A stretch of DNA of 64,000 bases from Luidia sarsii. Taxonomy: Eukaryota > Echinodermata > Asteroidea > Paxillosida > Luidiidae. The notes beneath the pieces are model-generated. The model made no database searches and was not told where the DNA came from. It saw nothing but the letters and a program-made list of their open reading frames with translations. Below, piece after piece: positions 9,916 through 21,790 of this stretch (positions within the stretch are counted from its first letter, which is position 1; each line of letters opens with the position of its first letter). The position numbers and the translations under genes are program-made. The stretch lies in assembly GCA_949987565.1 (NCBI GenBank), contig OX465112.1, positions 16,908,964 to 16,972,963 on the forward strand. Reading direction: 5' to 3'.

Positions 9916-10078
9916 ATTCATGTTCCAAATCCTATTTTCTGTGCTACCGGCATCCACTGGGTAGTCTGCTGGATCCACGGCCTCACGGGAGGCTACTGGC
10001 CTTCCAAATTAAATGAAACAAGTCGTCCCAGATCATGCAGAGAAGCTCTTAGGAGTACACAAGTTGCTGAACTGTGTA

Positions 10079-10592
10079 TATGTGACCCGGCACAACGACA
10101 TGAGGAATATCCCATCCCGGGTTTGAGAATGAAAAAACAAAAAATGAAAAAATACAGAGGACTCGCTTCGACCACTTCCTGTCCAACGCCGCCTCGCCTC
10201 GATCCGTGCACTCGCGTGCCAGTGACGTGTCGCGCGTCTCTCATGAATAGTCATCCGTCATGAATATTCATCATCCCTGCTACCTTTATACACACCCTGT
10301 ACGAGTTGTGTAATTAGTGTTGGTTCGTAATGTATACATATGTGACCCGGCACAACGACATGAGGAATATCCCACCAAAACACTTTTTGAGTAAACAACG
10401 CCTGAAGTTAAAGTATCTTCACAATTCGATTACAAATAAATTTTCTTTTTTGTGTGTATTTTCAGAAATTTTAAATATTAGAGGATATTATATTTTGATA
10501 TCATTTGAAAGCTAATGGTATACTCTTTCACATCAAATCTCAAAATCTCAAAAGTGGGGTTATTCCTCATTATGCTGTGCCGGGTCACATAT
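10079..10592. mobile_element. Composite MITE carrying a copied promoter-like segment
   Basis: A terminal repeat TATGTGACCCGGCACAACGA starts at 10079. Then comes 10118-10338, a reverse-complement copy of 13502-13723, then a complete MITE at 10339-10592 with inverted ends TATGTGACCCGG and CCGGGTCACATA. TA flanks both outer ends (GTA before, TA after), as in Tc1/mariner-type insertions. It has no coding capacity. The cargo matches the promoter-like block that lies directly next to the sister MITE at 13246-13501. Confidence 0.8.
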
Positions 10593-11934
10593 AGGGCGGA
10601 AATGACCCCTGTGGCATTAAGCAGGAAGGCCGTGTACCCTTGAAAATAGTACAGCGCCATCTGTTGACAACATTTCGATTCATCCGTTTCTGACATTGTA
10701 TAAGTATTGTTGAATGACAACCTGAAAACCATTTTAAAATCCTATTTACAAAATGATTGATTGTTGGGGCGGAATTAATAGCTAGTTAGCCCTTGCGTCG
10801 TCTTCAGAGAATCGCTAATTAACGTTTTATATTTTTGTTATGATATATAAATGAATAAAAGATGTGTACGTATATTAACGACTACTAAATTTCAGTGGCA
10901 TCGACCAATATGTGGCTATTTTTTCACCAGACAGACCATTCTAGGAAACAACCATTCCGGGAAAACCCGAGGGCAGCAGAAATCGTTTCGTCAAAAGCAA
11001 GCCGAGGTAACTGGAGACGTAATCAACATATATCACCTGTCAGCTAATTAACTGTCAGTGAGCGATAAATACTTGGTCCATCTCCGAGACAGGGGTGCGA
11101 GATATTACGAGAATACCAACTGGTGGCCTTTGAAACCAGGAGACGCATTCTGTTGACGTCTATAGATTCTGCCTCCAGACGCCGCTGAGATTAATCTGCC
11201 AGTAGGGCCGATGAATATGAAGGCGGTATTGTGTCCGTCAAAGTGACTGGATCGGTGTGTTTTATTGGCTGTAGTCCTTGGGTTGTTTTCCCCGTTCTTT
11301 ATTTAATTTCGTTCATCCAAATTAAGGACAGCCAGTTGGCACGGGAATGATTGCTGAAATACAAGACTCTCCATCTTTCCATCGAGGCCTCCCCCCCACC
11401 GCAAAAAAAAAAAAAAAAAATAACGTCAAGGCGCATGCGCCGGACGTCGGGCAAGCTGCTGTTACCATGGAGATGAGACCGATGGTCAATATCAATCATC
11501 GATGTGCTCTTCTTTTTTCTCCACTTTTCATCCATACGGAATCGGGGCTAGTATGTTGGGGTTATCATCTTCCCAGAGTTTTGCCTGATTTTTCTTCTCT
11601 TTTCTTACCAGCCCCCCCCCTTGCCCCACCCCGGACAAGGGGGCAACAAAATGAAGTCTTGGCAAAACTAGGACCGTAACAATCGCCCCAATTCCTCCTC
11701 CGGATCTCTTTCTAATGCACGTTCAATCAATGCATGGCCATACCGGAATCAATGCCGATCTATCTATACGTGTTTACCGACTAAACCCATTCCTCAAAAC
11801 CCGATCGCTGTTAATCTCCATGGGACGCCGTGCAGTCTGTCTGCGAATGATTCCATTGGCTCGGAAAACTGTTCATTATGACGATTTAATGTTCTGCACC
11901 CCGACATGTTTGGCTATCAGAAATCATGCTGAAA
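10593..11934. other. Unrecognised non-repetitive DNA
   Basis: Single-copy-looking DNA with a poly-A run at about 11402-11419 next to an equally C-rich stretch. No exon with convincing splice sites and no known protein was recognised. Confidence 0.5.
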
Positions 11935-12245
11935 ATGACTGACTGACTGACTGACTGACTGACTGACTGACTGACTGCCTGCCTGACTGACTGACTGACT
12001 GGCTGACTGACTGACTGCCTGACTGACTGACTGCCTGCCTGCCTGCCTGACTGACTGACTGACTGACTGACTGACTGACTGACTGCCTGACTGATTGACT
12101 GACTGACTGACTGACTGACTGACTGACTGATTGACTGACTGACTGACTGACTGTGACTGACTGACTGCCTGACTGACTAACTGACTCACAAACTGACTGA
12201 CTGCCTGACTGACTAACTGACTCACAAACTGACTGACTGACTAAC
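11935..12245. repeat. (CTGA)n tetranucleotide microsatellite
   Basis: About 300 bp of CTGA repeats with CTGC interruptions. On the minus strand it reads as a Ser-Gln-Val repeat, an artefact of the period. It grades at 12242-12300 into decayed ACGA/ATGA tetranucleotides. Confidence 0.97.
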
Positions 12246-12299
12246 GAACGTACGGATTGACGGACGGACGAATGAACGGATGAATGAATGGGTGAATTG

Positions 12300-13245
12300 A
12301 TAAATAATCATAAAGCAGTATTCAACTGACGAAATGCTACACATGTATTAACAATGTGTTTTCAGTCTGCGAGAAAATTGCTGGCTGCAATACAAAGTCA
12401 AGAGTTAATGGAGTCATTGAGCCTCGGAATAGCTGTCCCACGAAGTCCTCGGCTAGTTGAAGGAATGTAGACAGAGAGGCACATCAAGGGACACTGTAAT
12501 CAAATATTGTCAATGTAACCACGTACTGATGCAACTCCACTTCAAACAAAAAGCCGAGGTCCGCGTCCCAGTTTAAATTACTTGGCCTCAGCCTCCAAGC
12601 ACGCACAGGACTTGCACGGAAAGACATCGGTGCCACCACTGGCCGGAGACGGCTTTCCGTAGGAACGCGCGCCATTCGCAGCCAGAGCCAGGATAATCCT
12701 TCCTCTGGATACGACTGAGGAGTAAGGACCGATGTCTATGAATGACCGTATACCGGTATAGGCCTCATGCCATGACCGTCTTGATGACCCCCCGTGTAAT
12801 GAAAATTCCAGAAGTAATTTCACCAAACGAATGGGAAATGACCAAATTAATGATGGGAATTTGAGCGGGACTCGGGACAGATCAATTTTCTTTGAGTAAC
12901 ACAGAAGGCCTGGGCAATGGAGGTCTCGTTCCAATCGTAATAAAGTGATTAAAATAATTATCAGAATCAGTGAAAGTTTCAATTGAACCAATTTCAATAC
13001 AAACTGACTGGACGTACTGAGGATTGAAATCTTGAAGGATTCTGTGATTGGATAAACATTTTGGGGGAAAACCGGGGAAGGAATTTAACCCAGCTCATAG
13101 TTGTCAGTGCCAGCATGTGCCACGTAGTACTTTATACTATAGTCTAGAATGCAACCAAGAGTCGTATAAATCAACGAATTAAAAACGTCATCTTTAAAAA
13201 AAAGGTTTAAAATATAAACGTCACTATAAAAACAGTCTTATCGTA
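12300..13245. other. Unrecognised non-repetitive DNA
   Basis: No gene, RNA or repeat recognised. Open frames on the minus strand here lack family resemblance and splice context. Confidence 0.45.
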
Positions 13246-13501
13246 TATGTGACCCGGCACAGCATAATGAGGAATAACCCCACTTTTGAGATTTTGAGGT
13301 TTTCTAATGATGTGAAAGAGTATACCATTAGCTTTGAAATGATATCAAAATATAATATCCTCTAATACTTAAAATTTACGAAATTAAAAATAAAGAAAAT
13401 TGATTTGTAATCGAATTGTGTAGATACTTTAACTTCATGCGTTGTTTACTCAAAAAGTGTTTTGGTGGGATATTCCTCATGTCGTTGTGCCGGGTCACAT
13501 A
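13246..13501 (-). mobile_element. MITE, 256 bp, sister of the copy at 10339-10592
   Basis: Inverted ends TATGTGACCCGGCAC and GTGCCGGGTCACATA surround an AT-rich core nearly identical, in opposite orientation, to 10339-10592. It abuts the promoter-like segment at 13502. A distant relative lies at 46785-46990. Confidence 0.85.
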
Positions 13502-13725
13502 TATATACATTACGATCCAACACTAATTACACAACTCGTACAGGGTGTGTATAAAGGTAGCAGGGATGATGAATATTCATGACGGATGACTATTCATGAG
13601 AGACGCGCGACACGTCACTGGCACGCGAGTGCACGGATCGAGGCGAGCCGGCGTCGGACAGGAAGTGGTCGAAGCGAGTCCTCTGTATTTTTTCATTTTT
13701 TATTTTTTTCATTCTCAAACCCGAG
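13502..13725 (+). promoter_or_regulatory. Promoter-like segment with TATA motif
   Basis: GTATAAAGG near 13550 is followed by ATGAATATTCATGA and CTATTCATGAG, palindromic POU- or homeobox-like sites, and then by a CpG-dense stretch with ACGCGCGACACGTCAC. The segment leads into a CpG-rich region ending at a strong splice donor. It is also present as an inverted copy at 10118-10338, inside a composite MITE. Promoter function is inferred from composition only. Confidence 0.45.
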
Positions 13726-14875
13726 CGGCCGTCAGTGCGGGTTCCGACACGAGGGTGACAGCGGGGATGCAAGCCGGCCCGGGAAGTCACGTCATCACAC
13801 ACCGTCGTGCATCGGCGAAGTACGGCTCGTCTCGGTCACGGCAGTCACGGCTGGACGGGCTACCGCGTTCAGAGCTTCAGCTACGGTGGGACGCGCTGAG
13901 CCAAGCCGGCAGTGTTCCAACAATTACACATTGATCCAGCCGTTGGAGCGCCCGGCAGTGTCACCGTCTGCAACCGAACATCAAGGAGGCGAACACCGAG
14001 GAAGGATTTTTTTTTTTAGAGCATTAATTTTTTTTCTTTTCGAGATTATTCATTATTATTATTATTTTGGGGAGAGGGGTGCCACGGGTGAGCCCCATGG
14101 ACCCTTTGGGCGCAGATGGTGGGCGATGATTGACGGTTTTCCGATGAGAGCGGGGCGGAAGCGCCGCAGCGTGTAGCCGTTGCGTGTCAATCAGTGATTC
14201 CTATATAGGCGGGACACCCCACGTTCACCTCGGAAGAGAGTAGAGAGTAGAGAGTCAGAGAGAGCCAGAGAGAGAGAGGCAGAGAGAGGCAGAGAGAGAG
14301 CGAAGGGGAGGGGTGGAGACGGAGAGGGTGACTGAAGGAGAAGGAGACTGAAGGCGAAACTGAGACATAGAGAGAGTGAGAGAGCGAGAGAGAGAGAGTG
14401 TGAAAGAGGGAGAGAGAGAAAAAAAAAGATGCTTCAATGAACGACCGCGTCGTCTGACCTCGAGGCGAAAAGTAAACCAGTCAGGAAACGCGTCTTCGTG
14501 CGCTGGCCAGAAATAGAAGACGAAGAAGACGAAGAGGAAGAGAAGAACGGCTAGGAAAAAAAAAATCATCCATCCTATCTCAGCTAGTCCAGTCGGTTCT
14601 CACGCGAAAGCAGCAGTTGTTCTGGGATCTCCCCGTGTCGCCACCAAGAACAATTTTTCTTTTCACATTGAAGCGCGGACATGAGTTCGGCAGCCGTTTG
14701 TTTGTTCGTTTGAAACGGTGGGAAATGCTATACTCTTCGTGTTCGGCTTGCATCTCTGACGCATCGCCGCGTGGATTTAAACGGCCGAGATGGTTTGTGT
14801 GGTAGAGTGAACGTGGAACGAAAAAGAGACATGAAAACTACAAGAAAACATTCGAATGGGATGAAGTGAGGAAAG
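13560..14875 (+). other. Candidate untranslated first exon, CpG-rich
   Basis: CpG-dense DNA without a long coding frame, running to a consensus donor GAAAG|GTAAGT at 14875/14876. The layout (TATA-like motif, CpG-rich block, donor, then AT-rich DNA) looks like a 5' untranslated exon of a + strand gene or lncRNA. No downstream + strand coding exon was recognised in the rest of the window, so the gene is unnamed and could be a false call. Confidence 0.35.
14236..14430. repeat. GA-rich microsatellite
   Basis: Imperfect (GA)n with AGAGAGTCAG and GAGCGAGAG interruptions, inside the candidate first exon. Confidence 0.9.
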
Positions 14876-14879
14876 GTAA

Positions 14880-15298
14880 GTCATTTTCAATTCATTTATA
14901 GTCTGGGTCTTCCATCGGTGTTTTTTTTTTTTTTTTTAGTTAAGCATTCGTAACTCTGATCATCTTCATTTTTAAAGCAGAGGCCTGAAGTGCGTTGAGG
15001 ACAAATTGTTAGTCGGCAGGCCAGATGCCGCCACATTGTCAAATTGTACGATAGTTGGTAGTAACTTTCTGAAATTTGGTTCAGCCATCAAGTATCTAAA
15101 ATGACAGGGTGAAAATCGGTCAGCTACCCGGTAGGGCTTCCCATTTCCCAAGGACCGGGCAACTTATACTCAATACTGGGAGACGTTCTAACTCAAGCCC
15201 CATCATGTGTCAAATTTAACCCTTCTTTGTAATGTACAGGATACTTAGTATTTAAACCAACGTTGAGTGAGGTTCGACCAACCTTTGAATGTTTTTGT
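14880..15298. other. AT-rich DNA, no gene seen
   Basis: It follows the splice donor at 14876 and contains a T-run at 14921-14937. No feature was recognised. Confidence 0.4.
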
Positions 15299-15299
15299 T

Positions 15300-15496
15300 A
15301 AGTTGACATTGTGATATACAAAAATGTTGCAAAGTGCTTACTGACTAAAATTACCAAAATGTAAATGTTAAAATTTAGTGGGCCTGACGTTTCGATCCTA
15401 GCAGGACCTTTCTCAAAGGCAGAGAAAGCCTTTGAGAAAGGTCCTGCTAGGATCGAAACGTCAGGCCCACTAAATTTTAACAAGTTGACATTGTGA
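15300..15496. mobile_element. Foldback element with 15-bp target-site duplication
   Basis: Identical 15-bp repeats AAGTTGACATTGTGA (15300-15314 and 15482-15496) flank an insert with a 53-bp perfect inverted repeat (15368-15420 and 15428-15480) and a 7-bp loop AGAGAAA. A 5' unique part (TATACAAAAATGTTGCAAAG and on) precedes the hairpin. Each arm contains CTAGGATCGAAACGTCAGGC. A sister insertion is at 58449-58648. The long target duplication fits target-primed retrotransposition rather than a cut-and-paste MITE. Confidence 0.85.
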
Positions 15497-15499
15497 GTT

Positions 15500-16963
15500 G
15501 GTGCCATTTCGGGTAACGGCCGCCACACAGGATCTAAACGATTGCGCAGCCAAGATCGCGTTACCTTAATATCGGTTACTGAGTCGGACATAGACGTAGA
15601 CCTGTATAGGCCTACCCGTTTTAACCAGAGATAAGACACGAAGAGATAGGGGCAGCATGACCCAAGCTACTGTACTATCAGGAGCAAATCAAGATCGACT
15701 GTTCAGTTGAAGCCTACACTATTGAGATGTCATTGTTTCTTCAAATTTGCTCAGCAAATTGTATCATATAATGGAAGTGCTCGATACTAATTCTACATCT
15801 AACAAAGATTCATTCAGTGATCATAGATAATGAACCCTCATTGAATTCTGTAATCGGTCTAAATGTATACAGTATGCTGGGTTTTTTTCCCCCTGGTGAC
15901 GGCAAAGAGGAGGGGAACTAGGTCACAAGTTCCCTCTCCTCGACTGGACGCAAACACAAAATGACGCCTGTGTCTATCCATAAATTTTACTTCCCAATAC
16001 CTCTGGAGAGGCGAACAGCATCCCATCTATCTATACACCCACTTATCGGGGGTCGACTGGTACATAAAGCCGTAGAGTTCAATACCCCAATTATGTGGCC
16101 CCAGCATCAAAGCACGAGATGGCGAGGGGGGGGGGGGTAGAAAGAGAGAGAGAGTAAAAAAAAACCCAGCCCAGACCAACCCTGACTTCATTTACGAAAG
16201 GTGGTTCTGACAATCGGCAAGTTTGCATATCGCCGATATTCTAATCCGCACTCCCGAGGCGGTCGTCTTTAATTATGAAGTACCTCGGCTCGGCTCGGCT
16301 CGGCACACCTCCCAGCGTGATGCGCAGGTAATCGTAGACGGGGAAGACACGGTTCTACACTGACCAGAGCCAGCGACCCATCGGCAGCCCCAAGTTCTGC
16401 GCACGGCAGCGCTCGGATTTCAATATTTCGGATGAGCGGCGTCAGGTCGCCACGTATAATGGCCGCGTGAACTCGGACAAAGTTGCGTCAACAATCAAGT
16501 TGAAGGAGAGAGAGAGAAAAAAAAATGAAGGGGGGGACATACATTTCATAATCTCTTGTCAATGTGCGGGGAGAAATCCGGGCGCTGAGCCTGGGGTGGG
16601 GATAGGGGGCAATGACACCTCTGTACATCTCTGTACAGCGGGAGGGGAAGCTACGGCGTGCGGGAAATTAAACATGCGAAGACAGGGAAGAGGAAAGTCT
16701 ATGAATACCAAATGGGCACATGTTTGTAGGCGTGGGCATGACTCGTTCAGGTAGATGCGCGTTCTTGGAAAGCCAAGCGGGCGGGTCGAGTTAGGTTCAT
16801 GCTTTCTGGATTACGAGACTGAGGGGGAGGCGGGGTTGAGGTAAGGTTGTGTGGTTTGTAGGGCGTGGGGTTGCTGCGAATTACGGCTCATATAGAACAC
16901 CTTACAACCGCACCATCCCTCCCTGAGTAAATTCAGACCTCATGTCAAATTAATGGAAATAGC
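15500..16963. other. Unrecognised DNA, partly CpG-rich
   Basis: It holds a G-run at about 16128-16138 and four tandem CTCGG pentamers near 16283. The segment 16240-16480 is CpG-dense. No coding exon was identified. Confidence 0.4.
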
Positions 16964-17259
16964 AATGACAATCTGTATCGGAAGGTTTGCGGTGACACCA
17001 TGTATAAGGTCTCTTAAAGGAAGAGGTGTGGTTCTGAAAAGAACCTGAGTGGTAAATCGACGTTTTGACCAGTATGCTCTGGCCAGATGTTGAGATGACG
17101 GCCAGAGCATACTGGTGGCAACGTCGAGTTACCACTCAGGTTCTTTTCAGAACCACACCTCTTCCTTTAAGATATACCTTACACATGGTGTCACCGCAAA
17201 CCTTCCTATATTGATTCACCCACCACGCAAAGCCTTAAGTCTTATTTAATGACAATCTG
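16964..17259. mobile_element. Foldback element with 12-bp target-site duplication
   Basis: AATGACAATCTG occurs at 16964-16975 and 17248-17259. Between them are two inverted arms starting GGAAGGTTTGCGGTGACACC (left, 16980 on) and ending with its complement (to 17206), each holding AGGTTCTTTTCAGAACCACA and an AACGTCGA block. The unique right end reads TTGATTCACCCACCACGCAA. One-armed copies are at 2970-3115 and 30171-30300. Confidence 0.85.
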
Positions 17260-18610
17260 ACCGGTCCGGTACTTAAAGCCAAGACTCTTTTGAGGTGTCG
17301 CCCACTAACACGTTTGTGTACCGATTATATTCACTCAACTGACGTGAATGGACAACGGATTAGAACGTAGGTGCCCCCCAGCTATGGCGGCATCCCGGGG
17401 CCTCATACCCGAATAGGTCCATACGGCGGATGTTTGGTGGTGAAATAGGACACAAATTGCGTGCATCTGATACAACATATAGACCTATACTCAATTACAC
17501 TTTATATATGGGTATCACACAGTACCTTTTGTACATGGGGGAAAATCAACTTCATGTCTTTTTACTTCAAAAGGTCACCATGTGGTAACCACTGAGAGTT
17601 GTGTATAAACCAATGACTTTTCTTCAAATACTGATGCTCGTTAGATCTGTATGTCGGAATCAATATCTAAAACGGTACGCTGGAGAACAAAAAAAAGTGT
17701 GCGAAACTGACTTGTACTGATGACCGATATATAAAAAAAAATACGCTTCCAGAATCGATTTGGTTACGATCATAAGATGCGGACTGCACTCTCATGCATT
17801 CTTTGATAAAAAGTCGGTTTGCAAAAGCAGAACTCTAGCCTACACAAGTCTCCTGATCTGGTGGAGGGGAGGTTGGGGTTCAGCCGAGAATCCGATCTGA
17901 CGGTTTTGGCCCGTCACGTTGGCGAGGCTGAGTTCCACAAGAATGATGATAGCACACGGACGGATTTCGCGCCCAAAAATGAAAGTTGAAAGAGAATGGG
18001 CGGAAACATTATGGAATGTTCAACTAGCTGACAGAGCTAGGAGGAAAGTATCTGACTCAGCATCGGATTAAGCACCAACTCCCTACATCTGCAAGAAGTG
18101 CTCTAGAGACTGCCACTCCAGAGTGGGACTCTACAGCCATTCTGGAAGCTGTAACTCAACCAAGTAGCGATGCCATACATACATGATCAAAACGCTTGGC
18201 AGTTTGAAATTGCCGACCATCATGGCCCCTAACCCCACAGTACCACAGTGAACACCTCTTTGCACGAAGCCTACCGCAGTACAAATTCAATATCGTCTAT
18301 CTACAAATGACTATACACGTGCATTACACACCAAAAACAGGATTATGTAAAATTTCCTCTGCGGCTACAATCTCCATTTATAAGATAATTTCGAGTTAGT
18401 CTTTATAGACCGTCTTCTTTTTCTGGCAAATTACGGCTGGGTTGTCTGTGTGCACTTGTGCGTGAAGATGGAAATTGTCGGCGCCCTTTTCCGAATAATT
18501 TATTTTCCGTTTGCCCCTAAACGCTTGGGCCAAAAAGGTGAAACGTGTGGCGTATGAGGCGAGTCGGGGTTTTATCATGTTGCCCAAATATCTACATTTC
18601 TCTGGAAAAT
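17260..18610. other. Unrecognised DNA
   Basis: No gene, RNA or repeat was recognised. Moderate AT content. Confidence 0.4.
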
Positions 18611-18611
18611 C

Positions 18612-19065
18612 AAGGAGAAGATGAGGAGGAGGGAGAGGAGGAGGGTGAGAAGAGGGAGGGGGAGGAGGAGGGGATGGGAGGTGGAGGAGGAGAGAGGGGG
18701 AGGAGGCGGGGAGGAGGGGAGGCAGGGAGAAGGAAGAGGAGGCGGGGGAGAGGAGGAGACATGGGCAAGGGTAGGAGGAGGAGGACGAGGAGGTGGAGAA
18801 GGGGGAGGAGGAGGAGGAGGAGGAGGGTAAGGAGGAGGAAGAGGAGGAGGGGGAGGAGGAGAAGGGGGAGAAGGAGGAGGGAGAGGAGGAGGGAGAGGAG
18901 GAGGGAAAGGGGGAGGGAAAGATGGAGGAGGAGGAGAGAGAGGAGGAGGAAGAGGAGGAGGGAAAGGGGCGAGGAGGAGGAGGAGGAAAGGGGAAGGAGA
19001 AGGAGGAGCAGGAGGAAGAGAAGAATGAGGCGGCGGCGGAGGTGGAGAAGGAGACATGGGCATTC
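18612..19065. repeat. Polypurine (GGA/GGAG)n tract
   Basis: About 450 bp of nearly pure purine on +, based on GGA, GGAGA and GGGA units. All reading frames are low-complexity (Arg/Glu/Gly or Ser/Pro/Leu). No gene is supported. Confidence 0.97.
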
Positions 19066-19680
19066 CTGTCGTGTCCGGATGAGGGGGGATGCCAGCGGGC
19101 CACGGTACAGCACTGTACGGGTAATGAACGTGGCTTACGGTCACAAACGCTATCGTCCATCGGTTTTGTGGTGTGTGTTTTCCCTCTATACCACCATGCA
19201 GGCGGCTATGTTGGTAACGCGATAGACAAATTTCCGCCCGGCTTCTCGGTGTAATTATCACTCTTGGCGGTTCTGTTTTTTACCACAACTGGATGAGTTC
19301 AGACAGGCTGTGCTATCAATTATTTAATTTTCGTCTTCTTCCTCCTCTTCTGATGTGATTAAAGATCTTTGGCAAGATACGGTCGACTGGCCCGCCGACA
19401 GGGACCCGCCGGTACCCGTCGGCGGGCGAGCGGTCGGTGGGCGCTGACCTGCCGGTCTCGGCATGGTTCGATCCACACTGTCTCTGCTGGTAAACTCTGA
19501 TGAGGGCTGCAGAAAGAAAGTCAAATTGTACACATCTTGCAGCCATCCAATCCTTAAAAAAAAATACGTTAGCGTCAAGCATGGTATAAGCATTCGCCTA
19601 CCCAACTGTTGATGTTGAATGTTTCCGACTTGTATCTTACTGTCAGCTGTATAAAAAGAAAGAAAATGTTTAATATCAAA
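19066..19680. other. Unrecognised DNA with a GC palindrome
   Basis: An inverted repeat GCCCGCCGAC (19390-19399) with GTCGGCGGGC (19418-19427) lies in a short CpG-rich patch. It could form a hairpin. No gene was recognised. Confidence 0.5.
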
Positions 19681-19685
19681 CCACA

Positions 19686-19770
19686 TACAATGACAGTCTC
19701 CTGACGACGGGAAGAGTATAATCATACACACTTCCCGAAACGTTGAGTTACCGGCTCTCTTCAGCACAAT
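19686..19770 (+). mobile_element. Stem-loop/CGAAACGTT repeat copy
   Basis: CTGACGA (19701-19707), stem GGGAAG (19709-19714) with CTTCCC (19731-19736), then GAAACGTTGAGTTAC. Same layout as the copy at 2982, but a different, compensating stem sequence. Confidence 0.75.
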
Positions 19771-21560
19771 ACTTCTCAGAGGAGATGGCTTTTAATGCAT
19801 GATGTCGACACAATCTTCCCGCATTTTGGCAAACGTTGGTTCAAACATCAAAAGGATACTTCGGACATCCAAACTGAAAGTCAAAGCTCCACTTTGATTT
19901 TGATGCTAGGTTGTGAATACGACGGATATGACAACGGCAAATACGATCGAATCCGGGAACGAATTCCAATGCTGAGCAGTTTCTTCGCACAAAAGCATAG
20001 AGCTACTTAGGTGTGAAAATCTACTTAGTTAAAACACGATGGCCGGTATCATTATCATGGGATGCCCTTTTCCGCTAAGCGCTAAGTATTGGTGCTAAGC
20101 GTGAAATAGGCAACCTGTACTGGGCCCAGTTCCATGGAGCTGCTTAGTATGCAAGAAAGCCTGCTAAGCAGGGAAATTCTCCCTCGGGTACAACAGCACT
20201 GCCAATCATATACCACGCGATGCCCATTGAGTGTGGCTTGCACTCAATACAGAACTGATGGAACTTTTGATGGCAAACCTGAACTCGCGTTTTTGAACAG
20301 CACACAATGCTTTGGAACAACTGACCGAACGCCGACAAAAATTGATATCCAATACCTGTTCATTATCGATGTGACAATATCTGGAATGTTTGCACCGGCA
20401 CCAAATCTACTCGCTCGTCCACTAGACAGAGGCAATTGACAAAATTGACACGTCATGGGTGGAAATGAAGAAAGCAGTCCTTGCAAGTGCGTATTTTGTT
20501 CACCGACGTAATACTGTGATGCAGTTCACTATACGTTGAAGCAATTGTCAACTCCATATCGACGGGTCCCGACCAGAAATTAAGTTGTGCCCACAAAAGA
20601 CGTGCGCCGTGCTCATAACGCGCGTCTCTGGTTTCACTCCGATGGGAATAAGAACCTGGGCCGACTTGATGTCTTGCACGACGGGAGGGCACGGGAACTG
20701 TCTGTGAACTCGCCTCAACTTTGGCGGGAGAGAAAAAATCGTGCAGAGAAACAAGCCAAAAAGCGACACTACAGAGACCCTGTACAGCCACAATTGCATT
20801 GAGAGCTTCTCGTGTTGCCCGCGCTCCAATCGAACGGCTGACGTCACGATGATACAATGTCGCGCATGACACTTGCGATCGATGACGTGGACATCAATGT
20901 GCACGGTTTCGGCTGCCAAACGCCCGCCCGAGTTTTCGCATCAATGTGAAGGTCTTTTTTTTGGTTAATTGTCTTTTCAGATTTGCATAACGGACAGGCA
21001 TCAAATGTAACGACATTGTAAGGGGGGAAGACTTCGAAAAGTTCAATTACTGGTTTATCAGCCCCGAATGGGACCCGTGACACTCGTTCGAACGATCAAC
21101 CGACAAACCAGACTTTTTTCTGTCCAAAAACAATTACCCCGTGTCTTTAAGGTGTTTCGGATATTTCTTTTTGTTTCTATTTGGGTCTTCGAAACTTAAG
21201 GGACCCCGGAGGTGAGCGAAGAAAAACCGAGGCGTTGCACCTCGGAGGGCGCCGGGGATCAATTCTAAATTCATCAGGGCAAGATGGGGGTTGGACTGGG
21301 GCGTCGGTCGGGGGGGGCGGAGAGGCCGGCATCCCCGCGCTACATCTCACCCGAAATACGGTCCTCAAAACACTGGCGTATTAATACGATACCCAACAGC
21401 CTCGATTGGCTGCATGCCCCGGTCTCCGATATTGCAATTTTGTTCCCCCACCTCGATCTCTCCTACCGTCTCTCTTACCGGGTAACCCAATGCCGCGCTG
21501 GTTCTACCCTTGGCCCAGGCCCAGTCATGACCTTATGGTTGCCTCGTCTCGTAACCTCTC
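19771..21560. other. Unrecognised DNA with a GCTTAG-type dispersed repeat
   Basis: At about 20090-20180 the sequence GGGCCCAGTTCCATGGAGCT is followed by GCTTAGTATGC and CTGCTAAGCAGG. Similar blocks are at 27225-27325 and 62370-62420, so it is a dispersed repeat. 20870-21330 is moderately CpG-rich. No exon was recognised. Confidence 0.45.
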
Positions 21561-21567
21561 ACAAGAC

Positions 21568-21790
21568 CCGGTGTGACAGTCTAAAATGGGTGGCATGATC
21601 AAATGGGTGGGCTGCCATATTTGGGCAATCAGGTTAGCGTAAAGGGCGCCCGCACGCGCTCAGTTCACCCACCCATCTTAGCACGCCGCCTATTTCGCCT
21701 ATTTCAGCAGGTTGTCGCTGCGTGCTCAGATGGGTGGTGACGTCACCCACCCATTTTAGCACGGCCACCCACTTCAGATCGTGACACCGG
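21568..21790. mobile_element. MITE-like element with CCGGTGT ends
   Basis: Imperfect terminal inverted repeats: CCGGTGTGACAGTCTAAAAT on the left, and CCGGTGTCACGATCTGAAGT read from the right end. Internal ATGGGTGG repeats. A larger relative is at 34069-34564. Confidence 0.65.

Noticed and set aside
9954..10010. Possible tRNA-like fold near GGCATCCACTGGGTAG
   Set aside because: No B-box or acceptor pairing.
11917..12225. Minus-strand Ser-Gln-Val repeat frame
   Set aside because: Pure consequence of the CTGA tetranucleotide.
13586..14176. 196-residue + frame in the CpG-rich block
   Set aside because: Contains low-complexity Tyr/Phe runs and no domain. Its first part is also carried by the composite MITE copy, so it is more likely untranslated.
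18396..19261. Overlapping Pro/Ser-rich and Arg/Glu-rich frames
   Set aside because: Low-complexity translation of the polypurine tract in every frame, without splice or start context.
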